Notes: generated from the letters alone by a model not told the origin. 64,000 nucleotides of DNA from Ascaphus truei (GCA_036426205.1 WSYH01000838.1:95307-159306), one strand, 5' to 3'. Positions 10,936 to 22,379 are shown, counted from the first letter of the stretch. Numbers and translations: made by a program.

Positions 10936-11993
10936 TACAATACGTCTGGGGCAGAGCATAGTTGGTTGAACATTATCTTTGGTGGAGTTGCTTTGGCCGT
11001 ACTCACTGGGCCTAACAAAGTCTGTTACTCAGTATTAGCTTGGGCAAAACAATATTGGGGAATATTTACCAAGATGAAGGAGTTCGCTCCATAATGCGAG
11101 AATGTTCTTTCACCCAGCGCCGGATGTATAAGACTTATTTGAGTTCTTCTGTCTGATGCTGATTGTTTGAGCAATGAGGTTTTAAATGATCCATTGAGAC
11201 AGAAACACTGTCCCATTACTGGGCCCACATTATTATACACCCCATTATAGCACCGAGCTACCCTCCTCTAACTGCGTCTAAACATCGCCAGCTGATGGAA
11301 GTGCGTCACATTTGATAGAACGCTTATTTGATGCATTGGAGAAAAGAGACACTAGATGATATTTAATTGCTAGCTTCAATTGAGCAATATAGAAATCAAT
11401 GTTTAAACCTCGATGCATATTCCATTTTATTAGAATGCAATCAGCCGTGAATGTCTCGTGCATTTCCCCTTCTGAGACACGCGGGCCGTGCTTATTAGCA
11501 GATCTGCTAAAGAATAAAGAATTACAATTAGCCGTCTTGGAAAGCTCGGATTAAAGAGGTTGCTAGGCTTTCTAGTTGCATGTTTTAATATACTGTATGT
11601 ATGCGCGGCTATTGATGGACGTGTGTAGCAGTGTTCTCACTGTAACTGTTATTTATTACAGTCACTGCTGAGGGTTTTATTGCAAGATCAGAAACAGATG
11701 GAACTTTTGGGAGTTTCTTCCTTTCTGGGGAGAAACGGTTTCCACTATCAGAGAGAGTAACTGCCGTGAGCTGTTCTGTATAACTGTGATAGCATAACGC
11801 TCCCCAGGAGCTTAACTGCCAATCAAACCCAAAACTGGAACCCATTGGAAAGAAAAATAAGAACAATGTTTGCTTAGCACAATGTATGCAATCACTAATT
11901 AGGTCTGAAGCCGTAAATACACAAACCTTTTAGGCTTGTCATTTTTTTTAATCCCAGCTACGAAAGAACCCCCCAAAATGACGTCACTTCTAA
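10936..11993. other. No gene; AT-rich unique block
   Basis: I see no repeat ends or exons. About 11270-11560 is complex, AT-rich and repeat-free (for example GATGATATTTAATTGCTAGC, AGAATTACAATTAGCC). The ATTA-rich texture is like that of developmental enhancers. That is inference only. Confidence 0.35.
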
Positions 11994-12405
11994 GTCTTGA
12001 GTCCATAGAACTCACGCCGTGCGGACGCTCCGCGCTGAGCCCCTGCATCCTCCATGAGGATTTCTTTAGAGGGGGCTCACGCGAGCGTCCGCAGGCGTGC
12101 TGAGGCGCTGGATTTTTCAGCCGACAGCCAAACTTTTTTTCAGAGCGCTGTCGGCTGAAAACATCCAATCAGCGCAGAGCAGCGTTAACGTCACAGCGTC
12201 GTGACGTCGGCGCCGTGACGTTGATGTCGGTGCGTCGCAGGCGATTGGCCCAGCGACGTCACTGCCCCGCCTCCCTCAGTCTCTTCCCGCCTCCCGATCG
12301 CGCCCGCTGGCTCGCCTGCATGAGCATGTAATCGCGCAGATTTCAGCAGGCGAGCCTCAGCGTCAGCGCGCCTCAGCCCTGCTACCCCCTCTATGGCCCC
12401 AGCCT
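11994..12405. mobile_element. PIF/Harbinger-type MITE, TAA target duplication
   Basis: It begins after TAA (11991-11993) with GTCTTGAGTCCATAGAA and ends CTATGGCCCCAGCC before TAA (about 12406-12408). It carries several GACGTCAC/GTGACGTCGG motifs and an inner palindrome GATTTTTCAGCCGACAGC / GCTGTCGGCTGAAAAC around 12108-12160. It shares its interior in reverse orientation with the 28458 copy. High CpG, no coding capacity. Confidence 0.75.
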
Positions 12406-12689
12406 TAAGCTGTCCTATGCATTGGGATTCGTTTGAAACAGCAAATAATGCAGTGAATCAGGTTTGCGTTGATACAGAGACCCCCCGAGTTTTAAAGGTG
12501 CAATCCAGCATAGCCAGTCAAAAATCAACCTTAAGTAAACAGTATTTAACTGACTTCTTTTGTTTCTCTGGAAATTCATTTTAAACGGGGTATTTTCTTT
12601 CCCCTTCTGCTTTTGCCTAACCCCTCATTATATCGCTACTCCTCTGTGTCTGACCTCGGGTCTGCTCTGGACTTTGCCGTTGCCTACAT

Positions 12690-12795
12690 AACCCTCCTTA
12701 ATGTGCAGAAATTAACCCCTTCTCTGCCAGGAAGATATAGTGTATTACTGCTGTGAAGCGCTATGTACATTAATGGCGCTATAAAAATAAAGACA
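12690..12795 (+). repeat. LINE 3' tail that runs into a microsatellite
   Basis: TATTACTGCTGTGAAGCGCT then ATGTACATTAATGGCGCTAT is the same tail as at 48.99 kb. It ends AAAATAAAGACATACATACA and passes without a break into the CATA/CACA array. The LINE's short A/T-rich terminal repeat probably seeded the array. Confidence 0.75.
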
Positions 12796-12920
12796 TACAT
12801 ACATACATATACACACACATACACACACATACACACACACATACACACACATACACACACATATACACACACATACACACACATACACACACACACCAAG
12901 CACACACACACACACACACA

Positions 12921-12951
<31 letters not shown>

Positions 12952-14590
12952 CATCCAACACATATACCACATACACACAGACAGTACACAGACACACCCG
13001 ACAGACGACCACAGCAGCTACAGTACAGTACCTACACACCAAGAAAGACACACAGACACAAACAATACATACATCAATACAGACACAAACAAGACAAACC
13101 ACACACAACATTACAGACATACATACACACACACATAACACCCACAAATACATACACATTACACATACAGACACATACCACACACACAGCAACACACACA
13201 ACACCACACACCCACACACACACACACCCTAATAATACACATACACACATACACACATACATACATACATCACAGACACACATACATACCACACATACTA
13301 CACCACACATACATACATAAGATACACTTTACATACACAAACACCATACACACAGCATACACACATACATACATGACGCATACATACACAACACAACATA
13401 CATGACAACATACACCACATACATACATACAATAACCACACAACACAAACACCACACACACACACACACACACCACCACAAACGACACAACACACACCAC
13501 ACACACACCACACACACAGCACACACAGCACCACAGACACACAACAGACAGACACACACAGACCTTGACAGCACACACATACTACCACAGCAGGCACACA
13601 CCACAACCCACACACCCACACAGACCACACACAACACACACGAAACACACACAGCACACAACACTATCACAGACAGAACACACACACACACACACAGACA
13701 GCAGACGAGACAGGACTGACAGACACACAACAGACAGACAGACAGACAGACAGACACACAGAAGAGACGACACAGACAGACACAACACAACCACAACACA
13801 CACACAGCTACATCACACACACACACACACAGACAGCACAACACAAACCAAACACACAACACACACACACACACACACACACACAACACAGACAGAAACA
13901 CACCACACATCACACACACACAGACACGACACACATCAGGACAGACACAGGAAACACCACACAGACAGACCAACGACCACACCAGACAGGAGCATGACCA
14001 CACACACACAGACAGGACACAGAACAGCACACACAACTACGACACCACTCCACACCACACACTACACACACACCTACACACAGACAGACCAGAACACACG
14101 GGACAACAGACAGCGACACAGACAACACACAAGACATGGACAGACAGACACACACACACACAACAGGAGCGACAAACAACACAGAACTACATACAGTACA
14201 GACACAAACAGACAGACACACACACACCATACATACACAACACACACCACAAACACACATTACCACAAACACATTACAGAACGCAGACAGACAGACAGAC
14301 AGAAAGAATGACATACAGACATACACGCAGACAGACATTTACATAATATATTACATAGCACACACACCACACAACAACAAAATACTCATACTACAGACAC
14401 ACACACTACACACACACAATATCAGAATGTACATACATACATACACACATACATACATACATACACGCATACACACACACATACATACATACATACATAC
14501 ACACATACATACATACATACATACATACATACACACATACATACACACACACACACACATACATACATACACGCATACATACATACATAT
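12793..14590. repeat. 1.8-kb compound (CA)n/(CATA)n/(CAGA)n microsatellite
   Basis: It is nearly pure C/A on the plus strand with interspersed T and G. It begins as CATA, is mainly CACA and CAGA in the middle (12.9-14.3 kb), and ends as CATA again (14.43-14.59 kb). The long Cys/Val or His/Thr frames across it are low-complexity artefacts. Confidence 0.97.
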
Positions 14591-14814
14591 AGCCCACATA
14601 CTGCACTTCTACAGAAATACAGCAGACTAACACTTTCCTACATCGCACAGCGCCTGGGCGTCACGAAAAACATTTTTGAAAACCTTGTTGAAAGAAAATC
14701 TCAGCTTTAAATGAAGTCTTGGTCACTAAAAGCTTCACGTTGCACTGTCCAGATAAACTTAAAGAGACCTGTCCGCATTATGCAGATTACCAAGAAACCT
14801 GAGGCTGTAATATA

Positions 14815-14925
14815 CAGTACTATAGTATATATATATAGTAATATAGTAATATACAGTACTATAGTATATATATATAGTAATATACAGTAATATAGTAATA
14901 TACAGTACTATAGTAATATACAGTA
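14815..14925. repeat. AT-rich tandem repeat
   Basis: Irregular repeats of ATACAGTAATATAGTA and TATAGTATATATATAG. It may form cruciform structures. Confidence 0.9.
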
Positions 14926-15544
14926 CGATGCGCAGCTGCGGGAGATCCGGTGAAATATAATCAATGCATTATTTGCAGAGAACTGTGTCGCCACATTTCT
15001 GGGGAAATATTTTTTTGGGGGGATGGGGGGTGGGTACTCCTGAAACGATTGATTAGAGGTCTCTTGCAGATTTGCCATGGGATCTTTAAATGTCAGATCC
15101 CCCTATTCAACAAAATGCCTCGAAGCCTCAACCCAGCGCTGGGAAATCCGTCAGTTTCATTTATTTGAATTGAGCTATTTACAGTATTTGCTTCCTAGCA
15201 TATAGAATCCGGGCGGAGCAGCAGGAAGAACCCAATCTCACTGTATTGTTCACTCTCCACGTCATGGCGATGTTAGGACTTTTACAAAGAGATAGGCGAA
15301 TGGGACGAAATTCGGTGTGTGGCTTCATTTTCACATTTAATTATTTTTTTTAACACATTTGCAAATATTTCGAAGGAACGTGTAGGGTCATAAACTTGAG
15401 CAAAATTGTCCAAATGTGCCTTACAAACGATATTTGCCGTTTTCTTCCGCGGCGAATACGGAAACAATGTTGTCTAATTTTCTAAAATGTTTTCACGTTT
15501 CAAAAATTCTTTAACTTTTTTCTTTAAAAACAAAACCATTCGTG
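14926..15544. other. No gene seen
   Basis: Mixed unique sequence. A G-run lies at about 15015-15032. The stretch around 15290-15540 is AT-rich and may be a decayed repeat, but I cannot define its ends. Confidence 0.35.
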
Positions 15545-16215
15545 GTGGTTATTTTTCAACTCTGATAATTTCGGAAACATTCCAAAGTGCTACATTTTCG
15601 CCCACGCTTCTCTTATTTCAGTACGTTTAGATGATATCATATTCAATACCACATATTTAAGAATTGTAAAACATCATTTTTATCTTGAATGTTTTATTCT
15701 CAATATATCAAGACACTTCTGGATCTATTTAATAAAGTTTCCCGGCTTCAAAAACTGGGGCAAAAAAAATCATTTCCATTGAAACCATTTGGATTTTCTT
15801 GTTTGATCAATGTGGTTTTGGAACTGGTTTTGCTCTGGTTTTGTAGCTGAGAGACGTAGATAAATGACGCCCCTTGGGGTTTTCCCTTTAATAAATCTGG
15901 GGCAATTCTTCTGCTGCGAGACTTTAGTAATACAGCGGAACCCCCTTGGGGTCCACAGAATGAGACCGCGTTATAACCGGGATCACGTTAAAATTTCGGC
16001 GCGTGAGGACTTACCTCTTTGCCCTATGAAGTGAGGAGAGAGCTGACAGTAAAGAGGAGAGAGATCTAGATGCCGGTAAGTCATCACGCGGCAAAATGAA
16101 GGTTTTCAAATCGGGAGCCACGCTCAGACCGCGTTATAAGCGGATTCGCATTGTAGCGGATCGCGCTATAACGGGGTTGAGCTGTACCTCTCTCTGGGGT
16201 AGATACACAAAGATG
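15545..16215. repeat. Dispersed repeat G, copy 2, interrupted by a MITE
   Basis: It matches 10500-10935 with roughly nine in ten bases conserved in the best stretches. It is split at 15931-16186 by a TA-flanked MITE, after which the match resumes (CTCTGGGGTAGATACACAAA against CATTGGGGTAGGTACACAAA). Confidence 0.8.
15933..16184. mobile_element. Tigger/pogo-like MITE with TA duplication
   Basis: The ends CAGCGGAACCCCCTTG and CGCTATAACGGGGTTGAGCTG are inverted repeats (the latter's complement reads CAGCTCAACCCCGTTATAGC). TA lies on both sides (15931-15932 and 16185-16186). An inner GACCGCGTTATAA motif occurs near each end. The TA target and the CAG(C/T)..AACCCCGTTATA end are typical of the pogo/Tigger branch of Tc1/mariner. 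252 bp, non-coding. Confidence 0.85.
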
Positions 16216-16529
16216 ATTACAAGCAAAAACAATGAACGATCTACACGCCATTAGCATAGGCTTAATGTCACGTTCCTCTAGCACAACGTTGCTTTATTTT
16301 CCAGTAACGTGTTTTTAAGTATGTCTTACCATTACTCCAACCCAGACCCTGAAATAGGGTTAGGCGCGGGAAATAACAATGGAAACAATGCTATGTTACT
16401 TAAATCATATCTAAGCCATCGAAAACCTGCCACAGCCCTCTTTCAGGGTCATTTTGTTTGGGCACTGGTAAATCAAGAATAATGTATTGCTCTAAATGGT
16501 GTTTGAATGGAAGTGTCCCGAGAGTGTCT

Positions 16530-16700
16530 ACAGCACTGCGTATAAAAGAAACGCACCACCAATGGAATGAAACGCTGAGAGGGTGAACTCCAATAAAAAA
16601 GGTTTATTAGATCATGAACGGATCGGGAGGTACAATAACAAGAGACCCACCAACGCGTTTCACGCCATGGACGCTTTATCAAGGGGTAGTTCTAGGTAAA
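16530..16700. repeat. Dispersed repeat with CAACGCGTTTCACGCC box
   Basis: The phrase GGTTTATTAGATCATGAACG followed by CCACCAACGCGTTTCACGCC and GCTTTATCAAGG has the layout of the element at 53.72-53.92 kb (CAACGTTTCAAGGCC...TTCGTCAGG). Class unknown. Confidence 0.45.
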
Positions 16701-17433
16701 AAAAAATAGGAAGTTCTTAAAAAGTTGCGACGTTCCCACACATGCACAGATCCGGCCACTCTTCATTTTTTAAAGGTAAATTATTAAGGGATACCTAATA
16801 TTGCAATCAGATATATGAACCAGCCAACGTTGCCTTAACTCTTTAGCTGCTGTATTCCCTCTCAGGACTATTACAGCACTGAGCAGGATGCATTCTTCTC
16901 TGATGTTAGATGCATAGCATTATTGGCTTCTAAGTGGCCTTTTCACGCTTGGTCAGTCCAGACCACTACCATCTTTTCACTTGACTCTGTTTTCTGAAAT
17001 GTAATAGGATAGCCCCAAGATTTATTAGTCCAGGCACATATAAACCACTGTTTTTCTGTGTCTTCCGCACCATAAATGAAGCTTTTTAGTGCCTCTTTGA
17101 TTCATACATGTTGCAATTATTTGCTGAATTCTTTTAATTGCTCATGTGGTCTGACAGGGGAGATTGTCCCTTCTCAGGGGAATAATGATGTGTTCACATA
17201 CCGAGGTTCTGCTTTCACTGTGTTACATTTCACCGTATTCCCCGTCACTCAGGAGCATAGCACTAATACAGGGAAAAATCTCTGCAGAATAAAGGGTTCT
17301 ATGAATCACTGGCGAAATTCAGGCGCACATGTTGTTTTGTCACAGCTCGCATTGAAATATACGCGAGCCAGGCATCTGAGCGGTATCTGCATCTGTCTGA
17401 GATGAGGGTTTATAGATCAAATATATATATATA
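16701..17433. other. No gene seen; unique sequence
   Basis: No repeat ends recognised. About 17040-17330 is complex, non-repetitive sequence with an ATTA/AATT-rich texture. Confidence 0.35.
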
Positions 17434-18978
17434 CTAGCTGAGAGCCCCGGCGTTGCCCGGGATGTTTGTGGTGTGGGTGTGGCATTTGGGTGGGGAGTGG
17501 TCCACGTGGCCCATGTGCGGTGGTAGTGCTGCTGTGGCTGTACTGATGGTGATTGTATCGGTGTGCTGATTTGGGAGGGTTTGGTGCTGATGTGGGGGTG
17601 CGGATGTGGGTGTGCCGATGGGGGAGGTGCAAAGGTGGCGATGTGTGGGTGCTGATGGTGTTGATGGGGGCTGGGAATGGTGGGGAGGCGAGAATGCCAG
17701 TGTGCTGGGGGGGGCATACCGGTGTGCTGATGTGGTGGTGCTGTGGTGTGTGTGTGTATACATGTTTGTGTGTATACATTGTATGTGTGTGTGTGTATAC
17801 ATGTGTGTGTGTGTGTGTATGTGTACGTGTGTGTGTGTATACACGTGTGTGTGTGTATACACGTATGTGTGTGTATACACATGTGTGTGTATACACGTGT
17901 GTGTGTGTGTATACACGTGTGTGTGTATACACATGTGTGTGTGTATACACGTGTGTGTATACACATGTGTGTGTATACATTGTGTGTATGTATATATTGT
18001 GTGTGTGTATACGTGTGTGTGTATACACATGTGTGTGTATACACGTGTATACATGTTTGTGTGTGTGTATACATGTTTGTGTGTATACATTGTATGTGTG
18101 TGTGTGTGTGTGTGTGTGTATACATGTGTGTGTGTGTGTGTATACATGTGTATGTGTGTATACATGTGTGTGTATATACATGTGTGTGTATATACATGTG
18201 TGTGTATACACATGTGTGTGTGTACACATGTGTGTGTGTGTGTACACATGTGTGTGTGTAGACATGTGTGTGTGTATACACATGTGTGTGTGTATACACA
18301 TGTGTGTGTGTATACACATGTGTGTGTGTGTATACACGTGTGTGTGTGTGTATACACGTGTGTGTGTGTGTGTATACATGTGTGTGTGTGTATACATGTG
18401 TGTGTGTATACATGTGTGTGTGTGTATACATGTGTGTGTATACATGTGTGTGTGTGTATACATTATGTGTATGTATACCTGTGTGTATACGTGTGTGAGT
18501 GTATACGTGTGTGTGTATGTGTACATGTGTGTGTGTGTATGTCTCCATGTGTGTGTGTGTATGTCTCCATGTGTGTGTGTGTATGTCTCCATGTGTGTGT
18601 GTGTATGTCTCCATGTGTGTGTGTACGTGTACATGTGTGTGAGTATACGTGTACATGTGTGTGTCTGTACGTGTCTACGTGTACATGTGTGTGTGTGTGT
18701 GTACGTGTACATGTGTGTGTGTGTGTGTGAGTGTGTACGTGTCTACGTGTACATGTGTGTGTGTGTCTACGTGTACATGTGTGTGTGTCTACGTGTACGT
18801 GTGTGTGTGTGTGTACGTGCGTGTGTGTACGTGTGTGTGTACGTGTGTGTGTGTGTGTGTGTGTACGTGTGTGTCTACGTGTGTGTCTACGTGTGTGTGT
18901 CTACGTGTGTGTGTTTGTGTCTACGTGTGTGTGTTTGTGTATACGTGTGTGTGTTTGTGTATACGTGTGTGTGTGTAT

Positions 18979-19015
<37 letters not shown>

Positions 19016-19206
19016 TGTCCCTGTGTGTGTGTTTGTGTCCCTGTGTGTCCTTTGGGCCGTCACTCCGCCTCAGGCCAATGAGAGGTGTGCGGGGGCGGCC
19101 CAAGGGACCAATGAGATTTCCCCTAGGGACACCGGACATCCAGCAGGCAGGCTGGCATGCATGCATGCATGCAGGCATACAGTGCTTTCACTAATATAGT
19201 ATAAGA
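17434..19206 (-). mobile_element. Helitron-like element 1, filled with a (TG)n array
   Basis: Read on the minus strand the element starts A|TCTTATACTATATTAGTG (from 19206). It ends with hairpin CCCGG-GCAACG-CCGGG, then GCTCTCAG and CTAG|T at 17434. A|TC start, 3' hairpin about 10 nt before CTAG and T after it, with no target duplication and no terminal inverted repeats, are the hallmarks of Helitrons. A sub-terminal segment near 19060-19130 (minus strand ACCAATGAGATTTC in plus reading) matches element 2. There is no helicase ORF, so it is non-autonomous. Confidence 0.8.
17745..19045. repeat. 1.3-kb (TG)n array with TATACA interruptions
   Basis: The pattern is GTGTGTGTATACATGTGTGT with regular TATACA/TATACG steps, then GTCTCCATGTGTGTG steps (18540-18615), then GTGTCTACGTG steps to 19045. 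It occupies most of Helitron-like element 1. The alternating purine-pyrimidine sequence can adopt Z-DNA. The 548-residue Cys/Val/Tyr frame across it is not a protein. Confidence 0.97.
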
Positions 19207-19480
19207 TATATCACCATCCAGATACACAGCGCTGCACCTCAGTAATACACGGGACATAATAATATAACACATAATGGGAATACACGCTTCGGACATGTCA
19301 GTAACAATAGGAACAGGAGTCCCTGCTCTGAAGAGCTTACAATCTAAGTGGGGCATAAGAAGAACGTACAGAGACAATAGGAGGGGGGCCAAGGTCGATG
19401 TATGAGGTGTATAGTATCAGCCACGAAGCTACTCATATGCTTCGCTAAAGAGGTGTGTTAGGGCAGAAATATAGCGTTAT
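19207..19480 (-). repeat. LINE-like 3' region, antisense
   Basis: CAGCGCTGCACCTCAGTAAT, CGGGACATAATAATATAA, GGAGTCCCTGCTCTGAAGAG and CTTACAATCTAAGTGG match 58.45-58.62 kb. The continuation (GTATAGTATCAGCCACGAAG, CTACTCATATGCTTCG) matches 53.2 kb. The three pieces together outline one long repeat whose 3' end is the GCGCTAT tail. Confidence 0.7.
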
Positions 19481-19599
19481 TTTTCTTGAGGGATTTCCGC
19501 GATGGTTTTTTTTCCATCATCTTAAAGGTGGCGGAAGAATGCGTGCGCTAAATAATCGGTGTATATCTAGAGTATATCTCGAGTCTTTTTTGTCTCCTG

Positions 19600-19745
19600 T
19601 ACAGCAAATTAATATATCCACTTGTGGTACATTCGCAGGTCAGCAACCCTGCCGTTCCCCAATATCGCTTAGCGTAGAATGCTTCCACTGCAGCAAGGGA
19701 TTCTGGGTAATGCCATGCAAATGAGCACAGTGTCACAGACAGGTC
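19600..19745. mobile_element. Family E MITE, half copy
   Basis: GGTCAGCAACCCTGCCGTTC, CCAATATCGCTTAGCG, CTTCCACTGCAGCAAGGGAT and TCTGGGTAATGCCATGCAAA identify one arm. The opposite arm is missing. Confidence 0.75.
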
Positions 19746-19839
19746 TCTCTCGTACAAACTTGCAACGAGCAAAACTTTCACTTGTGACTAGGGGCTGAAG
19801 CTTACTTAGCCGCAAACTAACACCAATAGAAGTTCCTCC

Positions 19840-20064
19840 TACCCGTGTTTTTTTTTTTTAGCCGCCATTTTATTTTTCCACGTAAAGTTTATTAAGGTTT
19901 TATTAGGGGGAAGGATACGTAAAGAAAAAAGGGGATTCGGGAGGCATATGGAGGTTGTTCCAGCCTGTTACATACAGATGAAGTTCATAATACAGACATT
20001 TGTTTGTGAACCGTATTTTCGGATATACCGAGGTTTCCAGTTTATACATTCCACAAATATATTT
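19840..20064. other. No feature recognised
   Basis: Short unique AT-rich stretch with a T-run at 19850-19859. Confidence 0.3.
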
Positions 20065-20160
20065 GTATTAAAGCAGCAATCCAGGCTGCATTTCTTGCTT
20101 TTTTTTGTTGGTTTTGCTATAGAATTGAAGCAGGGGGTCTCCCGAGCAGAACCCCATGAA
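20065..20160. mobile_element. Family A MITE, terminal fragment
   Basis: AGCAGCAATCCAGGCTGCAT and AGAATTGAAGCAGGGGGTCT match the left end of the 41.79 kb element. The core and the right end are absent. Confidence 0.7.
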
Positions 20161-20232
20161 TTTTTTGGGGATGTGAAAGATAATTTCTTGTTCTTGTTTG
20201 ATTGGATCACATCTATAAGTGAAGGAAGGCTC
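20161..20232. repeat. Direct repeat, copy 1 (partner at 20867)
   Basis: GTGAAAGATAATTTCTTGTT, CTTGTTTGATTGGATCACAT and CTATAAGTGAAGGAAGGCT recur at 20867-20938 with only a few differences, 706 bp apart. The segment between contains the full family E element. Confidence 0.9.
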
Positions 20233-20483
20233 TCTCATCGTCCCCCTTCCTTCAGCAGCCCCCGTATTGGCTTAACATAGTCACACGTCCCTGGAGGGGC
20301 ACGAAGGGGCCGCGTTCTGTTGTTGCTGGGCAGACACAAAATAGCGGTTAGTTTGTGAATTGGGCCCTTGCGTACGCAGGACGCTTTTACCGTACAGTAC
20401 ATAGGGGAGAAATTCAGAAACTGACTTTACCAGAGACGTGCGTGTGTGACAATTTGATCTGCATGTTTTTTTAAAAATTTTAA

Positions 20484-20790
20484 ACATTTGTTCAGTAAAT
20501 AAAAATCCCCCTTTTTCACACGTCTCAGGCAGGTCTGCAAAGCTGCCCTTCCCCATTATCTCTTAGCATACAGCGCTTCCACTGCAGCCAGGGAATCTGG
20601 GTAATGACATGCAAACCAGCACTTACAGTGAGCCACTTTTTACTTCTTATCAGTGGAAGCACTAAGAGATAATGGGGAAGGGCAGCATTGCAGACCTGTC
20701 GGAGACCTGTGAATGTGCTCGCACGGGGTATTCTAATTTTCTGGGTTTTTGTCACATTTTTTTTACCCTCCACAAATCACATACAAATTG
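20484..20790. mobile_element. Family E MITE, full palindromic copy
   Basis: The left arm (TTCAGTAAATAAAAATCCCC, GGCAGGTCTGCAAAGCTGCC, CCCCATTATCTCTTAGCA) and the right arm (AGAGATAATGGGGAAGGGCA, GCAGACCTGTCGGAGACCTG, GGTATTCTAATTTTCTG) are inverted repeats. They surround a centre with GACATGCAAA and CAGTGAGCCACTTTTTACTT. This copy shows that half copies elsewhere are broken pieces of one foldback-type unit. Confidence 0.85.
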
Positions 20791-20866
20791 CAGAGATTAT
20801 GGTAGATTATAAATAAATTATCTTATTTTCATTGCTACAGTACACAGGGTTTTTGTTAATGGGACC

Positions 20867-20938
20867 TTTTTTTGGTGTGTGAAAGACAATTTCTTGTTCT
20901 TGTTTGATTGGATCACATCTATAAGCGAAGGAAGGCTA
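20867..20938. repeat. Direct repeat, copy 2
   Basis: GTGAAAGACAATTTCTTGTT through CTATAAGCGAAGGAAGGCT. See copy 1 at 20161. Confidence 0.9.
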
Positions 20939-21034
20939 CATTAGGTCATTAAAAGGAATAAAAAACAGGTGAGTTGGGAAATAATAAGACTATAATTATT
21001 TAGTTTTCTTATGTAGTTTCAGACACAGAATGTC

Positions 21035-21130
21035 GCTACGCCGCAGAGCTTACAATCATTTTGGCGCTAGGGCACAGGGAGAAACTTGCCCACGGGTAGG
21101 TGACATTGGAAGTCGATCCTTATCTTCTCG
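21035..21130 (-). repeat. Decayed CORE-SINE-like fragment, antisense
   Basis: GCAGAGCTTACAATCATTTT, GGCACAGGGAGAAACTTGCC and CACGGGTAGGTGAC follow the order of the reverse complement of 9040-9115, with many substitutions. Confidence 0.55.
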
Positions 21131-21259
21131 CTATTCCTGTGGGGACGAGGAAGGGTGTGGAGGAATTGCTGCCAGCAGCGCGGCATATGGACTGCTTCCC
21201 GGCTCCCACAGAAAAGATATTGCCTGTCACCTCCGAGAAATATTGGTGTCATTAGCATA

Positions 21260-21960
21260 TTACTTTAATTCTGTTTTAAATATTACATTATCTTTTTTTC
21301 TTTTTTTTTTAAACATTCTCAACGCTGATTCTTCTCCGAGAAGCACCTTAATTCTCACGTCAGCTCGTTCTGGGTCAGATGCTTAGGCAGAATCTAATTA
21401 ACACATCCCAAACTTCATTTTCTCTGAAACACAATCAATTGTAACTCGTTTTCAAATCATGCTGCTTTCTCTAATTGTTAGCATCAGTCTCCACTGACTA
21501 TGCCGTTAAGTAAATTATTCCATCCCATATATGAAAATTGTGCTATTTACGTTGACAGGCTTGGATATTACTGATGAGTTCGGTAGAGCTGATTAAATAA
21601 TACAAAACACAAAGCACATTTTCCTTGCCTATTAAGAGGCAGCGGTAATGAAGTAAAATTAAAATCTAAATTCTCGGTTCTCTCATAAATATTGTAGTAT
21701 GCTGCTTCTTCACACTGACCACATTTCACCGCACCAATAAAGAAATTTCAGGAAGCAAATCAAATTAGGTTTAAATGTATTAAACTGGAATTGGGTTCTT
21801 CTATGTCAAGTGGAAATGTAGAGCAGTACAGCTGCCAAACTTGTGTCTTTGAAACGCGATTGGCACCGTTCAAAGTGTGTTAGTACTAGGGGTAAGAGTG
21901 ACAACTACTTTTTTATTAAAAAAAAAATTCAGTGTGTTATTATTTATGTAGCTTGTTACA
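21260..21960. other. AT-rich, repeat-free block; candidate conserved non-coding DNA
   Basis: No transposon ends, tandem repeats or exon-like frames. It is dense in ATTA/TAAT and CAAT-type words (TCTAATTAACACATCCC, CAATCAATTGTAACTCG). Evolutionary conservation cannot be seen from one sequence. Confidence 0.35.
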
Positions 21961-21965
21961 GACCG

Positions 21966-22379
21966 AGTAGCAAACGTGTATCAAAAACAGAGCGTCACCC
22001 CAAGGGCGGAGGGTAGGCTAGATAGAAAAGCCCAGAATTAGCATGCGCTCGCTAATCTGATGGTGAACTAGTACGTATGTAATTAAAACAAGTTTATTAT
22101 GGTCCTATAGACTAAATAAAATACTGTGTCCTCTGTATATTATTTTGTCTACAGGACCATAATGAGCTTGTTTTAATTACACAGCCATACTGGTAATCAC
22201 CAGCCGTTTTTGGAACGTTCTATAATTCCATTACCTACGAACCAATGCAATTTCACACTGGTTCGCCCTATACTCTCCACTGGCTCATGGCCACATTGCG
22301 GGGTAATTGGGGTCTTTTCTATCTCAGCCTACTTTCTGCCTCTGGGGTGACGCTTTGGCTTTGATACTCGTTTGCTACT
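21966..22379. mobile_element. Two-stage foldback element
   Basis: Outer arms 21966-22030 and 22313-22379 pair: GAGTAGCAAACGTGTATCAA against TTGATACTCGTTTGCTAC, and AGCGTCACCCCAAGGGCGGA against a GGGGTGACGCT segment. Inner arms 22079-22112 and 22147-22180 pair: AATTAAAACAAGTTTATTAT with AATGAGCTTGTTTTAATT. I see no clear target duplication. The superfamily is unknown. Confidence 0.8.

Noticed and set aside
12763..14630. Several His/Thr and Cys/Val frames of 100-250 residues
   Set aside because: They follow from the CA/CATA/CAGA microsatellite. No start context or domain.
17553..19199. 548-residue Cys/Val/Tyr-rich open frame
   Set aside because: It is entirely (TG)n sequence. All frames on both strands are open and equally repetitive.
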